A program made the translations under genes and the position numbers. Source: Rhodococcus sp. Z13 (GTDB taxonomy: Bacteria; Actinomycetota; Actinomycetes; Mycobacteriales; Mycobacteriaceae). Taken from it: 64,000 nucleotides of DNA. Every line of letters begins with the position of its first letter. Position 1 is the stretch's first letter. Below the pieces are notes generated by a model, which saw only the letters and a list, made by a program, of their open reading frames with translations, was not told the origin of the DNA and did no database searches. The stretch lies in NCBI RefSeq assembly GCF_025837095.1, contig NZ_CP107551.1, positions 682,001-746,000 of the forward strand. Direction: 5' to 3'. Below are positions 17,149 through 25,405 of this stretch, in pieces.

Positions 17149-17214
17149 TCAACAGCAGGGACAACAACAGCCACCGAGGCGGCACAGATCGACTGCGCGG
17201 CGTCGGGTGAGCAT
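17149..17214 (-). CDS. Polycysteine leader peptide (cysteine attenuator)
   Basis: This is a 21-residue open frame from ATG 17214 to TGA 17149. It starts MLTRRRAVDLCRL and ends GGCCCPCC, with six cysteines in all, five of them in the last six residues. It lies 111 bases upstream of the DUF4395-sulfurtransferase-sseC operon. Such polycysteine leaders are known from mycobacteria (published work by the Gray and Wade groups, including one upstream of cysA2). There, ribosome stalling at Cys codons when cysteine is scarce increases downstream expression. A possible -10 TAAACT lies about 30 bases before the ATG. The N-terminal TRRRAVDL is shared with other actinobacterial sulfur-gene leaders. Confidence 0.88.
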   Translation of the reverse strand: MLTRRRAVDLCRLGGCCCPCC

Positions 17215-17280
17215 CAGCTCGTGGCGGTTCTGCACGTGTGGCAGTTTAGCCGACTTGCCGCAGGAGAGAACCCCCGGGGA

Positions 17281-17700
17281 TCACAGGGAGGCGAGGGCCG
17301 TGCGCAGGTCCTCCGCGGTCGGCACACCCGACGCGCGGAACCGCTCCCGGCCCGCTCCGTCGAAGACGAACGTCGTGGGCAGCGACAGCACACCGAGTTT
17401 CCTTGCCGGCAGCGGGTTCTCGTCGAGATCCAGTTCGACGTCGCGGGCGCTGCCCGGTGCGGTGTCGAGTACCTGCGTGACCACGCGGCGCACCGCCGCG
17501 CAGGGTCCGCACCAGGACGCGGAGAAGTGCAGGACCACCGGTACGCCGACCCCGACCCCGACCGCGGCGAGCACCGGATCGAGTTCGGGGGCCGCGGCGC
17601 CGGCGTCGACGGCGCGGAAGGTGCCCGACCGGACGCGCAGGAGCATCCCGGCGCCGAGTGTGGCGACAATCACGACGAGAAGAACGACGAGTGCGATCAT
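17281..17700 (-). CDS. Thioredoxin-like membrane-anchored protein (ThiX-like)
   Basis: This 139-residue protein has an N-terminal signal-anchor helix (MIALVVLLVVIVATLGAGML) and a thioredoxin fold with the active motif SASWCGPC at about 61-68 and the cis-proline loop SLPTTFVF near 107. It is probably membrane-tethered with the redox site outside. It corresponds to Rv0816c. ATG 17700 overlaps the stop of the lmeA gene as ATGA, so the two are coupled. A disulfide reductase or resolving role for exported proteins is inferred from the anchor and motif. It lies just upstream of the cysteine-responsive leader and does not share that leader. Confidence 0.87.
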   Translation of the reverse strand: MIALVVLLVVIVATLGAGMLLRVRSGTFRAVDAGAAAPELDPVLAAVGVGVGVPVVLHFSASWCGPCAAVRRVVTQVLDTAPGSARDVELDLDENPLPARKLGVLSLPTTFVFDGAGRERFRASGVPTAEDLRTALASL

Positions 17701-18479
17701 GCCGGCGTCTGCACCTCCTGCAGATCGATGACGGTGTCGTGGACCTCGCCCTCGACGACGATGCGCGACCCGCGCGCCTCGACCGACGTGGGCCGGACCC
17801 CGAAGGGCAGATTCTGCGGCTCGATCGTGGTGGTGAACAGACCGAGCACGGTGGGCTTCAGGATCTCCGGGACCGTGAAGTCGGCACGGCCCTCGGGCCC
17901 GAAGTACAGATCCGACGCGACGATGTGGACGCGGTCGCCGTCGAGGATCAGATCGGCCTGGACGCTGACCGTCGCCTCCTCCGGTCCGATGGGCACCGTG
18001 CCGGTGAGGACGACGCCGCCGGCGGTGGTCGGGCCGGACCCGCCGGAGCCGCCCGTGCCGTCGGACTTGTTCTCGGGCGGGGCGGAAACCTGCAGGTCAG
18101 GGATGCCGTAGAGCTGTCCGAGTTCGGTCGCGTCGATCAGGATGCGGCCGTAGAGCAGGTCGACGGGAACGGACCGGATCGACCCGTCGAGCACGTCGCC
18201 GGCCGCGGCGTGCGCACCGATGAGATTGGCCTCGACCGTGATGTCCCCGAGCAGCTCGGTGTGGAAGTTGTCGGCCACGATCTCGACGTTCTCGTAGTGG
18301 CCGTTGCGGGCCTGGAGGAGGAACGGGAAACCGTGGATCGTCACGGCCGGATCGGCCTCCAGCGTCCCGCCCTCGCGCAGCGCGCGGGAGACGCGGTACT
18401 CGGACCAGGCCGCCGCCCCGCAGTCGGCGAGGACGGCGAGGCCGAGCAGGACGACGAGACCGAAGAGGAGTTTGCGCAC
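17697..18479 (-). CDS. lmeA: LmeA-like DUF2993 phospholipid-binding protein
   Basis: This 260-residue exported protein has an N-terminal signal or anchor (MRKLLFGLVVLLGLAVLADC) and a DUF2993 domain. The homologue Rv0817c/MSMEG_5785, LmeA, binds phosphoinositides in the periplasm and is needed for lipomannan mannosylation. The gene order lmeA-thioredoxin matches. Start GTG 18479 is used. A Gly/Ser-rich insertion (GTGGSGGSG near 143) probably loops out of the beta-rich fold. The gene is divergent from glnR with 166 bases between. Confidence 0.85.
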   Translation of the reverse strand: MRKLLFGLVVLLGLAVLADCGAAAWSEYRVSRALREGGTLEADPAVTIHGFPFLLQARNGHYENVEIVADNFHTELLGDITVEANLIGAHAAAGDVLDGSIRSVPVDLLYGRILIDATELGQLYGIPDLQVSAPPENKSDGTGGSGGSGPTTAGGVVLTGTVPIGPEEATVSVQADLILDGDRVHIVASDLYFGPEGRADFTVPEILKPTVLGLFTTTIEPQNLPFGVRPTSVEARGSRIVVEGEVHDTVIDLQEVQTPA

Positions 18480-18555
18480 GCCCCCATTGTGTCGGACGCG
18501 CGCGGACGGGTGCCGTGGCCGTACGCTGCTGGCGTCGTACCCGGGAATTCTTCTG

Positions 18556-18571
18556 CTTACATGCCGGTAAC
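18556..18571 (+). promoter_or_regulatory. Possible GlnR box upstream of glnR
   Basis: CTTAC-ATGCCG-GTAAC fits the a-site/b-site half of the actinobacterial GlnR consensus gTnAC-N6-GnAAC. A further GTTAC begins at 18581, making GTAAC/GTTAC an inverted pair as well. The site lies 75 bases before the glnR start, so autoregulation is possible. It could also belong to lmeA. Confidence 0.35.
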
Positions 18572-18645
18572 AAAAGGAGCGTTACTGTGTACCACAACGT
18601 AGACGACCACGATCCGCGCAGGTCGCGCGAAGAAATGGAGGCCCA

Positions 18646-19439
<794 letters not shown>

Positions 19440-19443
<4 letters not shown>

Positions 19444-20351
19444 GCCTCTCCCCGGATTTCGTCGTCCGTCCCTCCGCCGATCACGTCGACGCCGTGCGCG
19501 CCCTGCTGGCGCGCGCCACGGAGACCGACGGCACCGCGCCGATCTCCGAGCAGGCGGTGCACTCGCTCACCCGCGATCTCGGCGCGCGGCACCTCGTCGC
19601 CGTGGCCGAGGACGGCACCGTCACCGGCTATGCCAACGTCGTGCCCGCGCAGGACGGGCATCCCGCGATGGCCGAGGTCGTCGTCGACCCGCCGCGCCGC
19701 GGCCACGGCCTCGGCCGGGACCTCGTGGCGCGGGCGCTCGACGAGGGCGGCGACGGCACCCGGGTCTGGGCGCACGGCGACCTGCCCGCCGCGCAGGCGG
19801 TCGCACGGCATCTCGGCCTGACCGGGGTGCGCGAGCTGCTGCAGATGCGCCGGTCGCTCACCGAACCCGACCTGCCCGCACTCGAGGTCCCGGACTCGGT
19901 GCTGCTGCGCACCTACGCCGGCCCGCAGGACGACGCCGAACTGCTCCGTGTCAACGCCGCCGCCTTCTCCTGGCATCCCGAGCAGGGCCGGTGGACCGCC
20001 TCCGACGTCGAGGACCGCCGCCGCGAGTCGTGGTTCGACCCGGAGGGCCTGTTCCTCGCGTTCGACCCCGCCGACCCCGACCGGCTGCTGGGCTTCCACT
20101 GGACCAAGGTGCACCCCGCCACCGCCTCCGACCCGGAGCTCGGCGAGGTGTACGTCGTGGGCATCGACCCGGAGGCGCAGGGCCGGGGACTCGGGCGCCT
20201 GCTCACCCTCGCCGGCCTGCACCACCTGCGCGACCGCGGGCTGCCCACGGTGCTGCTGTACGTCGAGGGCGACAACACCGCCGCTCTGAACACCTACGGC
20301 AAGCTCGGCTTCGAGCGGTTCCACGTCGACGTCGCGTACGCGCGGACATAG
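19440..20351 (+). CDS. mshD: Mycothiol synthase MshD
   Basis: MshD acetylates Cys-GlcN-Ins with acetyl-CoA in the last step of mycothiol synthesis. The 303-residue protein has two tandem GNAT domains. The N-terminal one is degenerate ([16 protein letters not shown] near 80). The C-terminal one has the CoA loop [17 protein letters not shown] near 238 and the end [25 protein letters not shown] near 181 is typical of MshD. ATG 19440 overlaps the glnR stop as ATGA. Rv0818-Rv0819 show the same order. A short GCTCGC-TCC-GCGAGC hairpin follows at 20356. Confidence 0.95.
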
Positions 20352-20416
20352 TCCTGCTCGCTCCGCGAGCGGTTCCGGGTGATCGTCGACACACCATCGC
20401 CAGGTGTATCCGTCCT

Positions 20417-20438
20417 GTTCACGTTCCGTTCACCTTCG
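20417..20438 (+). promoter_or_regulatory. PHO box of pstSCAB
   Basis: Two contiguous 11-base direct repeats, GTTCACGTTCC and GTTCACCTTCG, match the actinobacterial PhoP-binding PHO box. They lie 108 bases before the pstS start. Activation under phosphate starvation by a PhoP/RegX3-type regulator is the expected outcome. Confidence 0.85.
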
Positions 20439-20545
20439 GTCGTCCGGTTGGCCACCGGACGCTTCTAGCTTCTTCTTCGGGCCGGGGATCAGCCCCGGCC
20501 CGCGCCCATCGGCGCGGTCGTGGAGCGACGTCCGAAGGAGAACAG

Positions 20546-21670
20546 GTGAATCTCGAGCGCAAGGTTGCTCTGCTCGGTGCGGTGGCCGCGGGTGCCCTCA
20601 CCCTCGCCGCGTGCGGTACCGACGACAACTCCGGCTCCGTGGACGTCGACGCGTCCGCCTCCGCCGCCACCTGCGACGGCAAGGCCAACCTGTCGTCCGC
20701 GGGGTCCTCGGCGCAGAAGAACGCCATGGACCAGTTCGTGTCCACCTACATCGCGGTGTGCAATCAGAAGGGCGCGAACGTCAACGTCGCGTACAACCCC
20801 ACCGGTTCCGGCGACGGCCGCACCCAGTTCGCCGCGAAGCAGATCGACTTCGCCGGTTCCGACTCCGCGATCACGGGGGAGCAGGCCGCGCAGGCCGCCG
20901 AGCGCTGCGCAGGCAACCCCGCCTGGAACCTGCCGCTGGTCTTCGGCCCGGTCGCCCTGGCCTACAACATCGACGGTGTCGACGACCTCGTGCTCGACGC
21001 CGAGACCACAGCGAAGATCTTCAACGGCTCGATCACGAAGTGGAACGACCCGGCCATCGCCGCCCTCAACGAGGGGATCGAGCTGCCGGACGCCGGCATC
21101 ACCCCGATCGTGCGGTCCGACTCGTCGGGCACCACCGACAACTTCCAGCAGTACCTCGAGACCGCGTCGAACGGCGCCTGGACCAGCGGTGCCGGATCCG
21201 ACTTCACCGGCGGGGTCGGAGAGGGCGCGAAGGGCTCGGCCGGTGTCGCCCAGGCCGTGGCCGGTTCACCGAACTCCATCACCTACGTCGAGAAGTCCTT
21301 CGCCGACCAGAACGGTCTGTCCGTCGCGCGGATCGACAACGGCTCCGGCCCCGTCGAGCTGACCGAGGAGACCGCCGGCAAGGCGATCGAGGGCGCCGAG
21401 TTCGTCCCGGCCTCCGAGGGCGACCTGACTCTGGACCTGTCGTCGATCTTCGGCAGCTCCGAGGAGGGCGCCTACCCGCTGGTGCTCGCCACCTACGAGA
21501 TCGTCTGCTCCGCCGGATACGACGCCGACACCGCTGCCGCCGTGAAGTCCTTCCTGATCTCCGCCGCGACCGAAGGCCAGGACGGGCTCGCCGAGCAGGG
21601 CTACGTCCCGCTGCCGGAGACCTTCAAGACCCGGCTCACCGAGTCGATCGACGCGATCACTGCAGAGTGA
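20546..21670 (+). CDS. pstS: Phosphate-binding lipoprotein PstS
   Basis: This is a 374-residue periplasmic-side phosphate-binding protein of the PstSCAB importer. The signal peptide ends in a lipobox LTLAAC with the lipidated Cys23. Phosphate-contact blocks follow: SSAGSSAQKNAM, NPTGSGDGRTQF, DFAGSDSAI and VRSDSSGTTDNF. Start GTG 20546 follows AAGGAG at 20535-20540. The protein is anchored on the outer face of the membrane and heads the operon behind the PHO box. The acidic Asp/Ser-rich stretch after the lipid anchor (DDNSGSVDVDASAS) is a flexible linker. Confidence 0.95.
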   Translation: MNLERKVALLGAVAAGALTLAACGTDDNSGSVDVDASASAATCDGKANLSSAGSSAQKNAMDQFVSTYIAVCNQKGANVNVAYNPTGSGDGRTQFAAKQIDFAGSDSAITGEQAAQAAERCAGNPAWNLPLVFGPVALAYNIDGVDDLVLDAETTAKIFNGSITKWNDPAIAALNEGIELPDAGITPIVRSDSSGTTDNFQQYLETASNGAWTSGAGSDFTGGVGEGAKGSAGVAQAVAGSPNSITYVEKSFADQNGLSVARIDNGSGPVELTEETAGKAIEGAEFVPASEGDLTLDLSSIFGSSEEGAYPLVLATYEIVCSAGYDADTAAAVKSFLISAATEGQDGLAEQGYVPLPETFKTRLTESIDAITAE

Positions 21671-21730
21671 CCAACCGATCATCGACCCGACCGTCGCTGC
21701 CGAATACGCTGAGAAGGATTGAGAGCGCAC

Positions 21731-22783
21731 ATGAGTGACGCGCCTGTCACGTCGGTTCCTCTCTCGACCGACGAACCGACCCGCTCGGGAACGGGCGGCC
21801 CCACCGGCAGCACGGAGGACACGATCGGTACCCCACCCTCACCGGAACGCACCCGCAAGACGGTCGTGCGCCCGGGCGACAGGATCTTCGGTTCACTGGC
21901 CACCGGCTCGGCCGTCCTGATCTCCGTGATCATCGGCGCCATCGCCGTCTTCCTGGTGTGGCGCGCCGTGCCCGCCCTGGAACGCAACCAGGTCAACTTC
22001 CTCACCAGCCGCGAATGGATCACCCAGGACGTCGCCGACATGGCGTTCGGTGTCCTCGACCTGTTCCAGGTGACGGTCCTCGTCTCGCTCTTCGCGCTGG
22101 CCCTGGCGATGCCCGTCGCCCTCGGCATCGCGATCTTCCTGACGATGTACTGCCCGGATCGCGTCCGGAAACCGCTCGCGTACGTGATCGACCTGCTCGC
22201 CGCGGTCCCGTCCATCGTCTACGGCCTGTGGGGCATGCTCGTCCTCGCACCCTTCCTGCGTCCCGTCGCGGAATGGCTCAACACCAACCTCGGCTGGTTC
22301 CCGCTGTTCGCGACCGGAAGCGGCTCCATCATGGGTGGCGGCACGATCTTCACCGCGGGCATCGTCCTGGCCGTGATGATCCTGCCGACGATCGCCGCGG
22401 TCAGCCGCGAGGTGTTCGTGCAGACTCCCGTCTCCCACGTCGAGGCCGCCCTCGCGCTCGGCGCCACCCGCTGGGAAGTGGTGCGCACCGCCGTCATCCC
22501 GTTCGGCAAGTCCGGCTACATCAGCGGGTCGATGCTCGGTCTCGGCCGCGCGCTCGGCGAGACCATGGCGCTCTACCTCATCCTGCGCACCACCTCGCAG
22601 CCGTTCTCGTGGTCGCTGTTCGACGGCGGCGCGACCATCGCCTCCAAGATCGCCCTCGGCTATGCCGAGTTCAACAACGACATCCAGGCCGGCGCCTACA
22701 TCGCCGCCGGTCTCGTACTGTTCGTGCTCACCTTCGTGGTCAACGCCGCCGCGCGCATGATCGTCGCAGGAAAGAAGGACTGA
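21731..22783 (+). CDS. pstC: Phosphate ABC transporter permease PstC
   Basis: This 350-residue permease has a long polar N-terminal tail of about 50 residues rich in Thr, Ser, Pro and Gly. Six membrane helices follow. The EAA loop reads EAALALGATRWEVVRTAVIPFGKSG and DLLAAVPSIVYGLWG is the conserved PstC block. ATG 21731 was preferred over an upstream start because it gives the usual N-terminus. It forms the membrane channel with PstA. The operon order pstS-pstC-pstA-pstB is canonical, with 60 bases after pstS and four bases before pstA. Confidence 0.95.
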   Translation: MSDAPVTSVPLSTDEPTRSGTGGPTGSTEDTIGTPPSPERTRKTVVRPGDRIFGSLATGSAVLISVIIGAIAVFLVWRAVPALERNQVNFLTSREWITQDVADMAFGVLDLFQVTVLVSLFALALAMPVALGIAIFLTMYCPDRVRKPLAYVIDLLAAVPSIVYGLWGMLVLAPFLRPVAEWLNTNLGWFPLFATGSGSIMGGGTIFTAGIVLAVMILPTIAAVSREVFVQTPVSHVEAALALGATRWEVVRTAVIPFGKSGYISGSMLGLGRALGETMALYLILRTTSQPFSWSLFDGGATIASKIALGYAEFNNDIQAGAYIAAGLVLFVLTFVVNAAARMIVAGKKD

Positions 22784-22787
22784 CCCC

Positions 22788-23699
22788 GTGTCGACCACCA
22801 CGCTCGTCTCTCCGGTCAAGACCCCCACCTTCCAGAAGGTCGGCGGCCGCCGCCGGATCAAGGACGTCGCCGCCACCGTGCTGGTGACCCTGTCGGTCCT
22901 CGTCGCGCTCGTGCCGCTGGCCTGGGTGCTGATCACCGTGATCGCGAAGGGCCTGCCGGCGCTGTTGTCGGCGACCTGGTTCACGCACTCGCTCAGCGGC
23001 CTGACGGCCTCCTCGACGGGCGGTGGCATCTACCACGCGCTGGTCGGCACCCTGCTGCAGGGACTGGTCTGCGCGGTCATCTCGATCCCGCTCGGTGTGT
23101 TCGTCGCGATCTACCTCGTCGAGTACGCGGGCGGGTCGAAGCTGGGGCGGATCACCACGTTCATGGTCGACATCCTCAGCGGTGTCCCTTCGATCGTCGC
23201 GGCGCTGTTCGTCTACGCCCTGTGGGTGTCGACCTTTGGCATGCCCAAGTCGGGTTTCGCGGTGGCCCTCGCCCTGGTGCTGCTGATGGTGCCGGTCGTG
23301 GTGCGCAGCACGGAAGAGATGCTGCGGATCGTGCCGCAGGATCTGCGCGAGGCGTCCTACGCCCTCGGCGTGCCGAAGTGGAAGACCATCGCCCGGATCG
23401 TGCTGCCCACCTCGCTCGCCGGCATCGTCACCGGCATCATGCTGGCCCTGGCCCGCGTCATGGGTGAGACCGCGCCGCTGCTGATCCTCGTGGGCTACGC
23501 CCCCTTCATCAATTTCGACCTGTTCGGCGGTGAGCAGGGCACCCTCCCGGGTGTCATGGTCGCCGAGATGAACAACCCGACCGCCGCCGGTTCCCAGCGC
23601 ATCTGGGGTGCCGCGCTCACCCTGATCCTCGTCATCGCGGTCCTCAACATCGCCGCGAAGCTGATCAGCCGGTACTCGCAGGTCGGTTCCCGGAAGTAA
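22788..23699 (+). CDS. pstA: Phosphate ABC transporter permease PstA
   Basis: This 303-residue permease partner of PstC starts at GTG 22788 behind AAAGAAGGACTGA. Six helices are visible. The conserved [19 protein letters not shown], the EAA-type loop [20 protein letters not shown] and [12 protein letters not shown] are diagnostic of PstA. No defect is seen. With PstC it makes the trans-membrane path for phosphate, energised by PstB. It is cotranscribed with the rest of the PHO-box-controlled operon. Confidence 0.95.
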   Translation: MSTTTLVSPVKTPTFQKVGGRRRIKDVAATVLVTLSVLVALVPLAWVLITVIAKGLPALLSATWFTHSLSGLTASSTGGGIYHALVGTLLQGLVCAVISIPLGVFVAIYLVEYAGGSKLGRITTFMVDILSGVPSIVAALFVYALWVSTFGMPKSGFAVALALVLLMVPVVVRSTEEMLRIVPQDLREASYALGVPKWKTIARIVLPTSLAGIVTGIMLALARVMGETAPLLILVGYAPFINFDLFGGEQGTLPGVMVAEMNNPTAAGSQRIWGAALTLILVIAVLNIAAKLISRYSQVGSRK

Positions 23700-23748
23700 C
23701 CCTTTCAGACCTCTTCTCACCCCCGATACACCAGTAGGGAGCCGGTTC

Positions 23749-24525
23749 ATGGCCAAGCGCCTGGATCTCAAGGACGTCAACATCTACTACGGGAAGTTCC
23801 ACGCCGTGGCCGACGTGACGCTGTCCGTGCCGCCGCGCAGCGTCACCGCGTTCATCGGCCCGTCCGGCTGCGGCAAGTCCACTGTGCTGCGGTCCATCAA
23901 CCGCATGCACGAGGTGACGCCCGGCGCCCGCGTCGAGGGTTCGATCCTCCTCGACGGCGAGGACATCTACGGCTCGAACGTCGACCCGGTGGGTGTACGC
24001 AAGACGATCGGCATGGTCTTCCAGCGCCCCAACCCGTTCCCCACGATGTCCATCCGCGACAACGTCGTCGCCGGCCTCAAGCTCCAGGGGGTCCGCGACC
24101 GGAAGACCCTCGACGAGGTCGCCGAGAAGTCGCTGCGCGGCGCCAACCTGTGGAACGAGGTCAAAGACCGTCTCGACAAGCCCGGTGGTGGCCTGTCCGG
24201 GGGACAGCAGCAGCGTCTGTGCATCGCCCGAGCCATCGCGGTCCAGCCCGACGTGCTGCTCATGGACGAGCCCTGCTCGGCTCTCGACCCGATCTCGACG
24301 CTGGCCATCGAGGATCTGATCGGGGAGCTGAAGAAGGACTTCACGATCGTCATCGTCACGCACAACATGCAGCAGGCCGCGCGTGTCAGCGACCAGACGG
24401 CGTTCTTCAACCTCGAGGCCACCGGTCGCCCGGGCGGCCTCGTGGAGATCGACGACACCGAGAAGATCTTCTCGAACCCGAGCAAGAAGGCCACCGAGGA
24501 CTACATCTCGGGCCGCTTCGGATAG
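23749..24525 (+). CDS. pstB: Phosphate ABC transporter ATPase PstB
   Basis: This 258-residue ATPase energises the Pst importer. Walker A is GPSGCGKST at 37-45, the Q-loop is [10 protein letters not shown], the signature LSGGQQQRL, Walker [14 protein letters not shown] and the switch VTHNM. PNPFPTM is typical of PstB. Start ATG 23749 follows AGGGAG. It corresponds to PhoT (Rv0820). A strong bidirectional terminator follows 18 bases after the stop. The cytoplasmic protein probably contacts PhoU, encoded convergently just downstream. Confidence 0.96.
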   Translation: MAKRLDLKDVNIYYGKFHAVADVTLSVPPRSVTAFIGPSGCGKSTVLRSINRMHEVTPGARVEGSILLDGEDIYGSNVDPVGVRKTIGMVFQRPNPFPTMSIRDNVVAGLKLQGVRDRKTLDEVAEKSLRGANLWNEVKDRLDKPGGGLSGGQQQRLCIARAIAVQPDVLLMDEPCSALDPISTLAIEDLIGELKKDFTIVIVTHNMQQAARVSDQTAFFNLEATGRPGGLVEIDDTEKIFSNPSKKATEDYISGRFG

Positions 24526-24543
24526 GCCACGCGACCACCACTC

Positions 24544-24592
24544 CTGCGAAAGGGCCCCGACCGGAACTCGTCCGGCCGGGGCCCTTTCGCAG
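24544..24592. terminator. Bidirectional terminator between pstB and phoU
   Basis: The 16-base arms at 24544-24559 and 24577-24592 (core AAAGGGCCCCG) are perfect. They are extended by CCGGA/TCCGG after one A-C mismatch, with an ACTCG loop. The hairpin lies between two convergent stops and can serve both genes. Confidence 0.85.
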
Positions 24593-24599
24593 CAGGGGA

Positions 24600-25307
24600 T
24601 CAGGAGTTCTCGGGATATACCGCGAGACGGTCGGCCTTCTCGCCGAGGCGGTGGATCTCCTCCTCGGTGGGCAGCTTGCCGGTGACCAGGAAGATGACCC
24701 GGCGGCCCACCTCCACGGCGTGGTCGGCGAACCGCTCGTAGTAGCGGCCGAGCAGGGTGACGTCGACGGCCGCGGCGACACCGTGCTCCCACTCCCGGTC
24801 CATGAGCACGGTGAACAGATGCCGGTGCAGATCGTCCATCGCCTCGTCCTCGTGGTGGAGGCGGGCGGCCCGCGCCGGATCGCGCGTCTCGAGGATCTCG
24901 CGGGTCGCGGCGCCGAGGGCCACGGCGATCCGTCCCATCTCCGCGAAGTAACCCTTCACCTCGTCCGGCAGGACGTGCTGGGGATGGCGGCGGCGGGTGG
25001 CCTTCGCGATGTGCAGGGCCAGGGCGCCCATGCGGTCGATGTCGGCGACGATCTGGATGCCGCTGACCACCGCCCGCAGGTCGCCGGCGACCGGCCCTTG
25101 CAGGGCGAGCAGCTGGAACGCCTTCTCCTCACAGGTCGCGCCGAGGGTGGTGATCTTCTCGTGCTCGTCGATCACCTGCTCGGCGACGGCGAGATCGGCT
25201 TCGAGAAGGGCTCGGGTGGACCGCTCCATCGCGGTTCCGGCGAGCCCGGCCATCTCACCGAGGAGATTCCCGAGCTCGACCATCTGTTCGTTGTAGGCGA
25301 CGCGCAT
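24600..25307 (-). CDS. phoU: Phosphate-signalling protein PhoU
   Basis: This 235-residue all-helical protein has two three-helix repeats, each with a metal-binding block: [18 protein letters not shown] near 90 and [15 protein letters not shown] near 190. PhoU links the Pst transporter to the phosphate two-component system and damps it when phosphate is plentiful. It corresponds to PhoY2 (Rv0821c). It is convergent with pstB, not part of the pst operon, and carries its own PHO box 42 bases before the start at 25307. The sequence is complete. Confidence 0.94.
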   Translation of the reverse strand: MRVAYNEQMVELGNLLGEMAGLAGTAMERSTRALLEADLAVAEQVIDEHEKITTLGATCEEKAFQLLALQGPVAGDLRAVVSGIQIVADIDRMGALALHIAKATRRRHPQHVLPDEVKGYFAEMGRIAVALGAATREILETRDPARAARLHHEDEAMDDLHRHLFTVLMDREWEHGVAAAVDVTLLGRYYERFADHAVEVGRRVIFLVTGKLPTEEEIHRLGEKADRLAVYPENS

Positions 25308-25348
25308 AATGGCACAGCCTACGACCCGGACGGGTCCGGTCAGCGAGC

Positions 25349-25370
25349 ATCGGATGAACCGGAGATGAAC
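25349..25370 (-). promoter_or_regulatory. PHO box of phoU
   Basis: Read on the minus strand, two adjacent 11-base repeats, GTTCATCTCCG and GTTCATCCGAT, form a PHO box 42 bases upstream of phoU. It has the same phase and half-site as the pstS box. PhoU should therefore be induced together with the transporter. Confidence 0.75.
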
Positions 25371-25405
25371 ACGAGGCGGCCTCGGCGGATCGCCCGACCA
25401 CCCCG

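Noticed and set aside
20356-20370. Short hairpin GCTCGC-TCC-GCGAGC after mshD as a terminator
   Set aside because: A six-base stem is too weak to call on its own.
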